This document shows positions 25,864 to 34,093 of a stretch of 64,000 bases of DNA, piece after piece. A model generated the notes under the pieces. The model was not told where the DNA came from and searched no databases. It was given only the letters and a program-made list of their open reading frames with translations. This DNA is from CAYVVT01 sp964454335. Its GTDB lineage: Bacteria; Fidelibacterota; UBA8477; JABMPR01. Positions within the stretch are counted from its first letter, which is position 1; the number at the start of each line of letters is the position of its first letter. The translations under genes were made by a program, and so were the position numbers. Where the stretch lies: positions 496,001 through 560,000 of the forward strand of contig CAYVVT010000001.1 of assembly GCA_964454335.1 (NCBI GenBank), read 5' to 3'.

Positions 25864-26150
25864 TCTACCCCTGACATATTATCTGACCAAACCATCGGAA
25901 TCGCCCGGCGGTTTTCATTTCAATTTCATGAATAATGGAAAACCAGTTGTTCTCGACAGCTGGAGTCAACCAGTGATCATAATCACCTAAGTGCTTGATT
26001 CTGTGAGTCTTGTCACAGCAAAGACATGTATTCACTTTAACCTTGCAGCCAATGAGGAGTAAATTTATAATAGCGGCCTTCGGAGAGATCCACCAAAAAT
26101 ATCAAATCATGCTTATATCATTTAAAACAGACAAGGAACAGAGGATAAAG

Positions 26151-26690
26151 ATGAAACGCCAATTTGTATATATACTACTCAGTGTGATGCTCTTGAGCTT
26201 CATAGGCTTCTGGTCCGTGAGCAGCTATCGGCACGATCAGGAGTTTGTGCGCCTCATTGAGGAAGAAAAAGCAGTGCAGGACTCGCTTATCACCTATATC
26301 CAGGAATTGACCACCGCATTGGACCTGTTCACCGACAGCAAGCCCATGGTCTTCACCGCTTACAATGCCATGGTCAGCCAGACGGACGATACACCGAACA
26401 TCACTGCCAGCAACAAACAGATCTTCCCGGGTGTCCTGGCATTGAGCCGTGAACTCCTGAAGCCTTATGGCCATGGAGGGGACATCGCCTATGGTGATAC
26501 GGTCTGGGTGGTTTTACCGCTACAGGTAGAAGACACCATGCACAGTCGCTGGAGAAGCCGAGGCGATGTGTTCATGCTGGATTACCAGGAAGCCATCCGC
26601 TTTGGGAAGCGCCCGGGTCGACTCTACAGACCACCCACAGAAGAGGAGTTCGCCAGCCTCATGGAGCTGCCCAAGCTCTCACTGAACTAA
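26151..26690 (+). CDS. 3D-domain protein with N-terminal membrane anchor
   Basis: A 179-aa protein. Residues about 5-22 are hydrophobic (signal anchor), followed by a short helix. From about 65 there is a 3D (Asp-Asp-Asp) double-psi-barrel domain: VFTAYNAMVSQTDDTPNITAS, LALSRELLKPYGHGGDIAYGDTVWV and VEDTMHSRWRSRGDVFMLD, with the three spaced Asp residues of the family. Such domains occur in MltA and resuscitation-type wall-cleaving proteins, so a peptidoglycan role is possible but not shown. The ATG at 26151 has GAGG upstream; an in-frame ATG at 26010 has none. A terminator follows directly. Confidence 0.78.
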   Translation: MKRQFVYILLSVMLLSFIGFWSVSSYRHDQEFVRLIEEEKAVQDSLITYIQELTTALDLFTDSKPMVFTAYNAMVSQTDDTPNITASNKQIFPGVLALSRELLKPYGHGGDIAYGDTVWVVLPLQVEDTMHSRWRSRGDVFMLDYQEAIRFGKRPGRLYRPPTEEEFASLMELPKLSLN

Positions 26691-26696
26691 AACATC

Positions 26697-26725
26697 AAAA
26701 CCCGGAAGTTCTTCCGGGTTTTTTT
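26697..26725 (+). terminator. Terminator after the 3D-domain gene
   Basis: AAAACCCGGAAG and CTTCCGGGTTTT form a 12-bp stem with a TT loop and a following run of T. Confidence 0.92.
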
Positions 26726-26783
26726 CTTTGCGGGCCTTTGTTACGAAATAACCTACGATTCACAGAACAGATCCATGTAATGA

Positions 26784-27854
26784 TCAGCTATAGGAATGGA
26801 TCGAGATGGGAAGGTAGCGGTTGCCCCAGTTCCCGGGTTCCGCCCGGAACGATCCCGGACAACCGGCTCCGCACTCTGGGCAGTTCCCTTCCAACAGGTT
26901 CCAATCCAGCAATTGATACCCACGGCGCCGAATGAGTAGGTGACCGCATGCGGAGCAATGCGTGTCACTGCCTTCTGTACTGCGAACGTTGCCCAGATAG
27001 ACATGCTGCAAGCCGTTTTGCCTGGCGAAACCTGCCGCCCGTGTGAGACTGTCCATGGGTGTAGGCGGGCGGTGATTAAGGCGGTAGTCCGGGTGAAAAG
27101 CGCTGAAATGTACCGGAACATCGGGTCCCAGGTGTTCCGAAATCCAGCCAGTAAGTTCATCCAGCTCACTGTCACTGTCATTCTCTTCCGGGATCAGCAG
27201 CGTGGTGATCTCCAACCAGACATCTGTCTCATGCTTAACATAGACAAGAGTGTCCAGAACAGATCTAAGGGACCCGGAACAAAGTTTCCGGTAAAATCCC
27301 TCTGAGAATGCCTTCAGGTCAATATTGGCGGCTTGCATATGCTGAAAGAAGTACTCCGCGGCCTCAGGGGTGATGTATCCCGCTGTGACAGACACATTCT
27401 GGATGCCGTACTCCTGGCAGACACGGGCTGTATCCACGGCATACTCCAGGAAAATCACCGGATCATTGTAGGTATAGGCAACACTGCTGCAGGCGTTTGC
27501 TGCTGCAGCCCTGGCGATGGCTTCCGGATCAGCCAGATCCTGGAGGCGGTCCATTTTCCTGGATTTGCTCATACTCCAGTTCTGGCAGAATTGACAACTG
27601 AGGTTGCAGCCCGCCGTCCCAAAGGACAGCACAGGTGAGCCGGGCAGGAAATGGTACAGGGGTTTCTTTTCGATGGGATCGATACAGAATCCACTGGAGC
27701 GGCCATAGGTTGTGAGAACGATCTCCGCCCCCTGACGCTGACGCACGAAGCAGAAGCCGCGCTGACGATCCTTTAATTCACAGAAGCGGGGACAAACAGT
27801 GCAGCGAAGCCGACCGCTGGGTGTCGGGCTCGTGAATTCAGGATGTGTGGTCAT
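26784..27854 (-). CDS. amrS: AmmeMemoRadiSam system radical SAM enzyme
   Basis: A 356-aa radical SAM protein. The iron-sulfur motif CxxxCxxC is Cys83, Cys87 and Cys90 in AGCNLSCQFCQNW. An N-terminal extra cysteine cluster (Cys18, 21, 25, 35; CTVCPRFC...GFC) is typical of the family annotated AmrS, and a CSACGH / CPECGAGC zinc-finger-like tail is present near 315-345. The family is defined by its genetic link to AMMECR1 and MEMO proteins, which are its two upstream neighbours here, overlapping or nearly so. The reaction is not established. It is last in the three-gene leftward operon. Confidence 0.92.
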   Translation of the reverse strand: MTTHPEFTSPTPSGRLRCTVCPRFCELKDRQRGFCFVRQRQGAEIVLTTYGRSSGFCIDPIEKKPLYHFLPGSPVLSFGTAGCNLSCQFCQNWSMSKSRKMDRLQDLADPEAIARAAAANACSSVAYTYNDPVIFLEYAVDTARVCQEYGIQNVSVTAGYITPEAAEYFFQHMQAANIDLKAFSEGFYRKLCSGSLRSVLDTLVYVKHETDVWLEITTLLIPEENDSDSELDELTGWISEHLGPDVPVHFSAFHPDYRLNHRPPTPMDSLTRAAGFARQNGLQHVYLGNVRSTEGSDTHCSACGHLLIRRRGYQLLDWNLLEGNCPECGAGCPGSFRAEPGNWGNRYLPISIHSYS

Positions 27855-28461
27855 TACCTATCTCTATGCTGCGGAATCTCTGGAATCTTAGGTCAGGTGA
27901 CCAATATCCAGGCGGAAGGTTGGCCTTGCGTTTCAGGTGTTTCAGAAAGGTTCGAGGTTCAGGCAGATCGGCCCACACTGTCGGGAGGAAGAGAGCCCGC
28001 AGTGGGCCCTCGTTCAGGATCAAACCGTCCTTTCCGGGTACGAGAAGGTCTAGGAGTTCCTGCTCGGATTCCACGGGGAACTCCGCAGGCTCGGTGAGAA
28101 TGGAGATCTTGATATTGAGTTCGGGGAGTTCCCGACGTGTCAGCGGAGGGAATCTGGGATCGTGGAAGGCGGCTCGATATGCATTTCTGCAGATATCTTG
28201 CCCCAGGTTACCCCGGGGGGTCACAGTACCGATGCAACCGCGCAGTTTCCCGCGGATCCGTAAAGTTACGAAACAAGCCAGCTCTGCATGAAGTGTCGTG
28301 AAATCTGTATCCCCATCAAAGGGGGCAGGTTCTCCGTTTTCCAGACCAAATTCGATGGATTCCCGGGCCAGGGACAGCATGCGCTGTTGGAGTTCAATCG
28401 GAAGTTGATCCGTCTCCCGTAGAGCGGTTTCCTCAGGATTCATAGAACGCCCAGGATCCAT
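27838..28461 (-). CDS. amrA: AmmeMemoRadiSam system protein A (AMMECR1 domain)
   Basis: A 207-aa AMMECR1-family protein. The hallmark LRGCIG hexapeptide appears in KLRGCIGTVTPRGNLG near residue 80, and the family pattern TLRIRGKLRGC...AAFHDPRFPPLTRRELPELNIKISILTEP continues it. ATG at 28461 or 28443 can serve as start; both lie inside the end of the MEMO gene. It overlaps both neighbours, so the three proteins are translated as a set. The function is unknown, although AMMECR1 homologues are conserved from archaea to humans. Confidence 0.92.
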   Translation of the reverse strand: MDPGRSMNPEETALRETDQLPIELQQRMLSLARESIEFGLENGEPAPFDGDTDFTTLHAELACFVTLRIRGKLRGCIGTVTPRGNLGQDICRNAYRAAFHDPRFPPLTRRELPELNIKISILTEPAEFPVESEQELLDLLVPGKDGLILNEGPLRALFLPTVWADLPEPRTFLKHLKRKANLPPGYWSPDLRFQRFRSIEIGNDHTS

Positions 28462-29239
28462 AGCCTACGACGCGGTCGCGATGCCCGGCTGTATCGCCCG
28501 AATTGCGAAGATCCAGCCTTTCCACGGTCATGGATCTGGCAGCTGCACACTTCAGCAATCCATTAATCCCATTCCGGCCGCAGGCACTGTGATGTGAAAG
28601 GGCTTTGTGATCGAGATCCTCGATGGCAGTCGCAGAATGTGCATCTTCCCGCACTGCTTCATTGTAGCTCAGGAAATGACTCAGATCGCTGCTGACCAGG
28701 ATGAGGGTTGTTGAATCTCCCCAACAATGCTCGATGACGTCTCCCACCTCTTGTGCAGATGCATTGCCCACAACCAGGGGGACAAGATCAAATTCAGCGA
28801 GAATGGTCTGAAGAAAAGGAAGCTGCACCTCCAGGCTATGTTCCTCAGCGTGAGCAAATGGTTTTTCCGACACATAACGGTACTGCTCTACCAGCATGTT
28901 CATTCCGTCGATGTCCAGAGCAACATCTCCCATAGGCGTACGGAAGGCTGCTACACCCGGGGTTGCCAGGCCCTTCAGGGGAACAGTGTGGGCGGGTCCC
29001 AGAAGGATCACGTGCCTGATCTGATCACGAATGGGTTCCAGCAGATGATAGGCACTGGCAGCAATTGGCCCGGAATACATATAGCCGGCGTGAGGGACGA
29101 TGATGGCTTTCGGGGGCTTTGTGAATGTGCTTCCGGCTTGGGATAGATACTCAACAATATCCCGGCGAAGATGCTGTTGATCGCCCGGATAGAAAGCGCC
29201 TGCCACTGCAGCCGGCCGAAGGTTCATTTGACTGGACAT
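28433..29239 (-). CDS. amrB: AmmeMemoRadiSam system protein B (MEMO1 family)
   Basis: A 268-aa MEMO-family protein, related in fold to non-haem iron dioxygenases. Motifs are VAGAFYPGD near residue 12, IIVPHAGYMYSGPIAASAY near 47-65, LGPAHTVPL near 80, EHSLEVQLPFLQ near 133 and SSDLSHF near 183, which are conserved metal-site blocks in this family. It is the first gene of the operon, diverging from the TyrA-PheA fusion gene across 120 nt. Bacterial MEMO has no settled activity. Confidence 0.92.
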   Translation of the reverse strand: MSSQMNLRPAAVAGAFYPGDQQHLRRDIVEYLSQAGSTFTKPPKAIIVPHAGYMYSGPIAASAYHLLEPIRDQIRHVILLGPAHTVPLKGLATPGVAAFRTPMGDVALDIDGMNMLVEQYRYVSEKPFAHAEEHSLEVQLPFLQTILAEFDLVPLVVGNASAQEVGDVIEHCWGDSTTLILVSSDLSHFLSYNEAVREDAHSATAIEDLDHKALSHHSACGRNGINGLLKCAAARSMTVERLDLRNSGDTAGHRDRVVGYGSWAFYES

Positions 29240-29359
29240 GATGGAATTCCTGCAGAAATCTACGGATTGTAATTCTTAAAACAAAGGGGTGAGCCGGTCT
29301 TTTCATCGGAAGGGACTCAACTTATATTCAGCGCCATTTGAAGGCTGAAAGGGTGATAG

Positions 29360-30718
29360 ATGCTCGCTGAACAGACAGTTGGGATCCTCGGTTATGGACG
29401 CTTTGGGAAGTTGTTGGCAAAGCTCCTGGAAGCTCATTTTAAACATATCCTCATCAATGATCCGGATGAACAGCAGTCTATTGAACTCGGTAGAGGCTGT
29501 AAATGGACAAGCTTGCCGGAGGTCATGACGGCTGGGACGGTATTCCTGGCAGTACCTATCCACAGTCACCCGGCATTGCTCACCGAGATCGCTCCCCTGT
29601 GTAAACCAGGTCAACTGATTATCGATGTTGCTTCAGTAAAGACTCAGATTCGGGACTGGATGGAATCCATATTGCCGGAATCGGTACAGATCCTCAATAC
29701 ACATCCGATGTTTGGTCCGGATTCCATTGATCGGGATCCAGATCTGAAACTTGTCTACTGTCCCACAAGGATTACAGCGGAGCTTGATGAAGCCTGGAAA
29801 CAGGAGTTCCAGTCCTGGGGTTGCCGCCTCATCGTCATTGATCCTGAGGAACATGATCGCCAGGCAGCAAGGTCCCAGGGCCTGACCCATTTCATCGGCC
29901 GGGTCATGCAGGATATGGGGATCGAACAGACCGAGGTTGATACCCATGGGTTCCGTCAGGTCCACCATGTGGTGGAACAGACCTGCCAGGATACGGATGA
30001 ACTCTTTCGCGATCTGCAGAATTACAACCCTAACACACCGGAAATGCTGCAATCCCTGCGCAAATCCATCGATCGTGTGGAAGGCAATCTCTTCCGGCGT
30101 GAGCGCCATACCTTGAGAATTGGTTACCAGGGCGTACCTGGGAGCTTTTCGGACGAAGCATCCCGGAAGCTTTGCAGTCAGGAAGGAGTCTCCACCGACA
30201 ACCTGATCCCTTGCGTCAGTAGTGCCGGCGTACTCGATGCCCTGGATCATTACCGGGTGGACATCGGCGTAGTGGCCATGGAGAACGCCCAGGGGGGCGT
30301 CGTGCATGAATCCATCCATGCACTGGCTGCCGGACGCTGCCGGATCGCCAGGATGTTCCATCTCCAGGTCAGGCAATGCCTGCTGGTGAAGGAAGGACTT
30401 GAACTCCAAGGTATATCTGCAGTTCATTCCCACCTGCAGGCGTTCAAACAGTGCAGCCGTTACCTTGAGGAGCAATTCGGCGATACTGACAAGATGGAGG
30501 CCGAGGATACGGCCCTGGCCGCGCAGCACCTCAGCGAAGGAGTGATCCCTGCCACTGCGGCGGTCATTGCGCCAGCAAGAGCTGCGGAACTCTATGGTTT
30601 AAGCGTCCTGGCCAGCAATATCCAGGATCTGGAGGACAATAAGACGCTGTTCCTGGCTTTGATCCGCCCGGGAAGTGGAATTCAGTTGCAAACCGGGTCG
30701 ACCGGGACTGAAGTTTGA
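29360..30718 (+). CDS. tyrA-pheA: Prephenate dehydrogenase-prephenate dehydratase fusion
   Basis: A 452-aa two-domain protein. The N-terminal prephenate dehydrogenase domain has the NAD loop GILGYGRFGKLLAKLL and the THPMFGPDS motif near residue 117. From about 252 there is a prephenate dehydratase domain (IGYQGVPGSFSDEAS, then GVVAMENAQGGVVHES, DLEDNKTLFLALI). The dehydratase catalytic TRF motif is TLF here (Thr429-Leu430-Phe431), and no ACT regulatory domain or chorismate mutase domain is present. If both halves work, this one protein feeds both tyrosine and phenylalanine. It heads the aromatic cluster and is followed 26 nt later by DAHP synthase. Confidence 0.85.
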   Translation: MLAEQTVGILGYGRFGKLLAKLLEAHFKHILINDPDEQQSIELGRGCKWTSLPEVMTAGTVFLAVPIHSHPALLTEIAPLCKPGQLIIDVASVKTQIRDWMESILPESVQILNTHPMFGPDSIDRDPDLKLVYCPTRITAELDEAWKQEFQSWGCRLIVIDPEEHDRQAARSQGLTHFIGRVMQDMGIEQTEVDTHGFRQVHHVVEQTCQDTDELFRDLQNYNPNTPEMLQSLRKSIDRVEGNLFRRERHTLRIGYQGVPGSFSDEASRKLCSQEGVSTDNLIPCVSSAGVLDALDHYRVDIGVVAMENAQGGVVHESIHALAAGRCRIARMFHLQVRQCLLVKEGLELQGISAVHSHLQAFKQCSRYLEEQFGDTDKMEAEDTALAAQHLSEGVIPATAAVIAPARAAELYGLSVLASNIQDLEDNKTLFLALIRPGSGIQLQTGSTGTEV

Positions 30719-30744
30719 AGCCCGATGCGAAAGGACAGAAATAA

Positions 30745-31761
30745 ATGATCGTCATTATGAATACAGAGGCTTCACAGGAAGCCATCAAACACGTCCAGGA
30801 TGAGATCGAACGCCTGGGTTATGAACCCAGACCGGCTCCAGGTGAGACCCGCACGGTCATCGGTGTGATTGGCCCGAAGCCACTGCATGGTAAACAGCAT
30901 CTCATGGCTCTTCCGGGTGTTGCAGATGTCATCGATGTCAGTTCACCCTATAAACTGGCCAGTCGGGATTTCAAACCGACGGACACCATTGTGAGGATCG
31001 GTAACACGACCATCGGTGGTGATGTCGTTACCCTTATCGGTGGACCCTGTTCTGTTGAATCCTACGAACAGACCCTCCAGGTAGGGGAGACGGTGAAGGC
31101 TGCTGGTGGCCACATCCTCCGCGGTGGTGCCTTCAAACCAAGAACTTCACCTTACTCCTTTCAGGGGCTGGGTGAAGAGGGATTGAGGATCCTTAAGAAG
31201 GTTGGAGCCGAAGTGGGTCTGCCGGTGGTCACAGAGGTCTGTGATACCGAGAATCTCCCGAATGTAGCCGATCATAGCGATATGCTGCAGATCGGTACCC
31301 GCAACATGCAGAACTTCACCCTGCTCAAGGAAGCGGGGAAGACCAATAAACCCATCATGCTGAAGCGTGGTATGGCGGCGACCATCAAGGAGACCATCCT
31401 TGCTGCGGAATACATCCTCAATGAGGGCAACGACCAGGTGGTGATCTGTGAGCGAGGGGTTCGCACCTTTGCGGATCATACCCGCAACACGCTGGATGTT
31501 AGCGCCATCCCGGCCTTTCATAACAACACCCATCTGCCCGTTATCGTGGACCCCAGCCATGCCGCCGGCAAACGCCGTAAGGTCCTGCCCCTGGCGCTGG
31601 CCGGGGTAGCCGCCGGTGCACAGGGTGTCATGGTGGAGATCCATCCCAATCCGGCTGAGGCCAAAAGTGACGGTCCCCAGCAACTGGTCCCGGAAGAATT
31701 CCACGAACTGGTGGACCGTATCAAGCAGGTCGCGCTGGCAGTGGGGAAATCACTGGCGTGA
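30745..31761 (+). CDS. aroF: 3-deoxy-7-phosphoheptulonate (DAHP) synthase, type I-beta
   Basis: A 338-aa DAHP synthase of the Thermotoga type: an N-terminal ferredoxin-like regulatory domain (residues 1-70, MIVIMNTEASQEAIKHVQDE), then the KDO8P-synthase-like barrel with LIGGPCSVESYEQT, LRGGAFKPRTSPYSFQG, GTRNMQNFTLLKEAG, LKRGMAATI and VDPSHAAGKR, which hold the PEP, E4P and metal ligands. It performs the first committed step of the shikimate pathway. The N-terminal domain normally mediates feedback by Tyr/Phe, which fits its place after tyrA-pheA. An AAAGGA ribosome site precedes the ATG. Confidence 0.95.
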   Translation: MIVIMNTEASQEAIKHVQDEIERLGYEPRPAPGETRTVIGVIGPKPLHGKQHLMALPGVADVIDVSSPYKLASRDFKPTDTIVRIGNTTIGGDVVTLIGGPCSVESYEQTLQVGETVKAAGGHILRGGAFKPRTSPYSFQGLGEEGLRILKKVGAEVGLPVVTEVCDTENLPNVADHSDMLQIGTRNMQNFTLLKEAGKTNKPIMLKRGMAATIKETILAAEYILNEGNDQVVICERGVRTFADHTRNTLDVSAIPAFHNNTHLPVIVDPSHAAGKRRKVLPLALAGVAAGAQGVMVEIHPNPAEAKSDGPQQLVPEEFHELVDRIKQVALAVGKSLA

Positions 31762-31765
31762 TTTT

Positions 31766-31793
31766 GGATTCCGGATTCCGGATTCCGGATTTC
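31766..31793. repeat. Short tandem repeat GGATTCC x4
   Basis: Three exact copies of the 7-mer GGATTCC and a fourth with one change (GGATTTC) lie head to tail just after the DAHP synthase stop and just before the convergent Mut7-C stop. No inverted pairing strong enough for a terminator is evident. Confidence 0.75.
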
Positions 31794-31796
31794 AGA

Positions 31797-32678
31797 TCAA
31801 GAATTACGCGGTTCCGCCTTTTCATCGACAGTGATTCTGCCGATGGCATCGCCGAGTGTCTTGAAGTGGGCGCCTTCCCAGTATAGCTGTTGACATTCCG
31901 TACAGCGCAGGAATTCCTGATAATTCGCCGCGGTTCCCGGTTCCAATTCTTCCCGGATATCTTCCTTTGAAACATGCTCCAGGTTTGAATTGCATCGTGG
32001 ACAGCGTTCAAAGGGTCTGATCTGATCCCGCAGGTCGAATCGTCGAACCACCTCTCTGATCTGTTCCTGAACGTTCTCGGAACGGATGCAGTAACCGTGG
32101 GTTACAGCTTTGCGTTTCAGTATTCCCCTGTCACGTGTAAGGATGATCCTTTCTTCTTCAACGGCGAGGTCAACGATATGCCCGTCCTCAAAATCATTCT
32201 GATAGAGGCAGTCGAAACCCAGGAGACGCAGCCATCTGGCCAGCTTTCCAAGATGTACATCGAGGATGAACCTGGTATTCCGTAAGGGCACTGGACGCAG
32301 ATGGTTCACGGCCTGGATGTCCAGGGCCTCAAACTTCGGGTAGACGGCCACTCGGTCCATATCCTGCAATTGATAGTCAAATCCTACAGATTGATCATTG
32401 ACAATGATGAGATCGACTTCGGTGTGGGGGATACCCAGCGCTTCAATGGTATCCTTTACGGCAGGATGCTGATCAAACGCCACCTGAAAGCTGCATTTAC
32501 GTTTGTCCCGGGGCAGAAAATCGTTCAGCTCTTCATAGAATCTGAAATCAGCGCAGTTGGGTTTTGACCGGGGCATCCTGTGCAAAGATGTGAATTCGGT
32601 CGACTGATGGAAAGACAAATGCTCGGTCTTCAATCCCCACTCAGGGTGGATCTGATGCGAATAGAGGGTTGATTTCAC
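31797..32678 (-). CDS. Mut7-C RNase domain protein with ubiquitin-like N-terminus
   Basis: A protein of up to 293 aa. Residues about 40-125 form a Mut7-C ubiquitin-like domain (FRFYEELNDFLPRDKR...VDLIIVNDQSVGFDYQL). From about 135 a Mut7-C PIN-like RNase domain follows (RFILDVHLGKLARWLRLLGFD, then DGHIVDLAVEEERIILTRDRGIL), ending with a zinc ribbon (CPRCNSN...CTECQQLYW). The Asp residues DVHLGKLARWL and LTRDRG are the conserved ones. It is a putative ribonuclease; targets are unknown. A shorter start at 32576 is possible, because the first 34 residues are not conserved-looking and would overlap the upstream region of aroA. It interrupts the aromatic cluster on the opposite strand. Confidence 0.85.
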   Translation of the reverse strand: MKSTLYSHQIHPEWGLKTEHLSFHQSTEFTSLHRMPRSKPNCADFRFYEELNDFLPRDKRKCSFQVAFDQHPAVKDTIEALGIPHTEVDLIIVNDQSVGFDYQLQDMDRVAVYPKFEALDIQAVNHLRPVPLRNTRFILDVHLGKLARWLRLLGFDCLYQNDFEDGHIVDLAVEEERIILTRDRGILKRKAVTHGYCIRSENVQEQIREVVRRFDLRDQIRPFERCPRCNSNLEHVSKEDIREELEPGTAANYQEFLRCTECQQLYWEGAHFKTLGDAIGRITVDEKAEPRNS

Positions 32679-32749
32679 AACGGAGCATGGGATATTTCAA
32701 CATATCCGAATCCAGCCTCTGCCAGTACAATCCGTTTGGAGGGAACCTT

Positions 32750-34015
32750 ATGGCCTTGAAGGGCGAACTCAGCGTACCGGGCGATAAATCCATCAGCCAC
32801 CGGCTCCTGATGCTGGCGGCCGTCACAGATGGACCGTCCAGTATCCATGGCATGAATTCCGGGGAGGATGTGGACCGCACCCTTATCGCGCTGCAACATT
32901 GCGGTGTAACGGTGGAACATGAAGAGGAGGCAGTAAGGATCCTTGGGCAAGGGATAAGACCCTTTGAGCAGCCGGTCCATCCTATCGATTGCGGTAATTC
33001 CGGAACAACGGCTCGCCTCATGATGGGCCTGCTGGCAGGTCACCCCCTGCATATACAGTTCAGCGGCGATGTCTCCCTGACCCAGCGCCCGATGGACCGG
33101 GTCATCAGACCCCTGCAGCAAATGGGCGCAAATATCTCGGCCAGGGACCAGCGCTTTCTCCCGCTGATGCTCAGCGGGCGGGATCTGTGGGCCATTCAGT
33201 ACGACCTGCCCATGGCCAGCGCCCAGGTGAAATCGGCCCTCATCCTGGCTGGGCTCTGGGCACATGGAGAAACCATCATTCGGTCCCCTAATGCCACCCG
33301 GGATCACACCGAGCGATTGCTCTCTGAAATGGGCGCCCGGGTCAAGGTAGATGGACTCGACGTCCATGTGGCTCCGCTGGAGGAAGCCCTGCAGGCATTT
33401 GAGATAACGGTGCCGGGTGATTTCTCGGCAGCGGCCTTCTGGATCGGTGCAGCGATCCTGAACCCCGGATCCGAATTGCACATCAGACAGGTGGGTATCA
33501 ATCCCAGTCGTACGGCATTCCTTGAGATCTTGAAGATGATGGGAGCCAAGATCGAGATCCAGGCTCAGAATGAAGCCTGGGGGGAACCGTTAGCCGATCT
33601 GATCATTCGGTATTCCACTCTCAACGGGATTGCCGTACCCGAGGAGCTGGTCCCAAACCTCATCGATGAGTTGCCCCTCATCGCCTTGCTGGCCAGCCAG
33701 GCTGAAGGCGAGACCAGGATCACCGGTGCCAGGGAGCTGCGGATAAAGGAATCAGACCGCATACACGCCATGGCTGTCAATCTGATGAACTGGGGCGCTG
33801 AACTGGAAGAATTTGAGGACGGACTGCTGATCAAGGGACCTGCGCAATTGCGCGGGGGCGCGGTACAGACCTTCGGCGATCACCGTATCGCCATGACCAT
33901 GCTGGTGGGTGGATTGATCGCAGATGAAGCTGCCCGTCTGGATAATGCTGAATGCATCGGGATCTCCTATCCAGGATTTGAGAAGGATCTGGATCGACTC
34001 ATGGGTGAGGGCTGA
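32750..34015 (+). CDS. aroA: 3-phosphoshikimate 1-carboxyvinyltransferase (EPSP synthase)
   Basis: A 421-aa protein with the EPSP synthase signatures PGDKSISHRLLMLAAV near residue 10, NSGTTARLMMGLLAG near 85 and IKESDRIHAMAVNLMNWG near 330. It transfers enolpyruvyl from PEP to shikimate-3-phosphate. The ATG at 32750 has TTTGGAGGGAACCTT upstream; an in-frame ATG at 32669 lies inside the divergent gene and lacks support. It begins the second stretch of the aro cluster (aroA-E-C-K-B), all rightward with short gaps. Confidence 0.95.
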   Translation: MALKGELSVPGDKSISHRLLMLAAVTDGPSSIHGMNSGEDVDRTLIALQHCGVTVEHEEEAVRILGQGIRPFEQPVHPIDCGNSGTTARLMMGLLAGHPLHIQFSGDVSLTQRPMDRVIRPLQQMGANISARDQRFLPLMLSGRDLWAIQYDLPMASAQVKSALILAGLWAHGETIIRSPNATRDHTERLLSEMGARVKVDGLDVHVAPLEEALQAFEITVPGDFSAAAFWIGAAILNPGSELHIRQVGINPSRTAFLEILKMMGAKIEIQAQNEAWGEPLADLIIRYSTLNGIAVPEELVPNLIDELPLIALLASQAEGETRITGARELRIKESDRIHAMAVNLMNWGAELEEFEDGLLIKGPAQLRGGAVQTFGDHRIAMTMLVGGLIADEAARLDNAECIGISYPGFEKDLDRLMGEG

Positions 34016-34093
34016 TTTGGACTTATACTTCAACTCTGGGCATTTATATTTTCCACCCGTCACTCGGGAGATGAGTACAGAAAGGATCAGACA

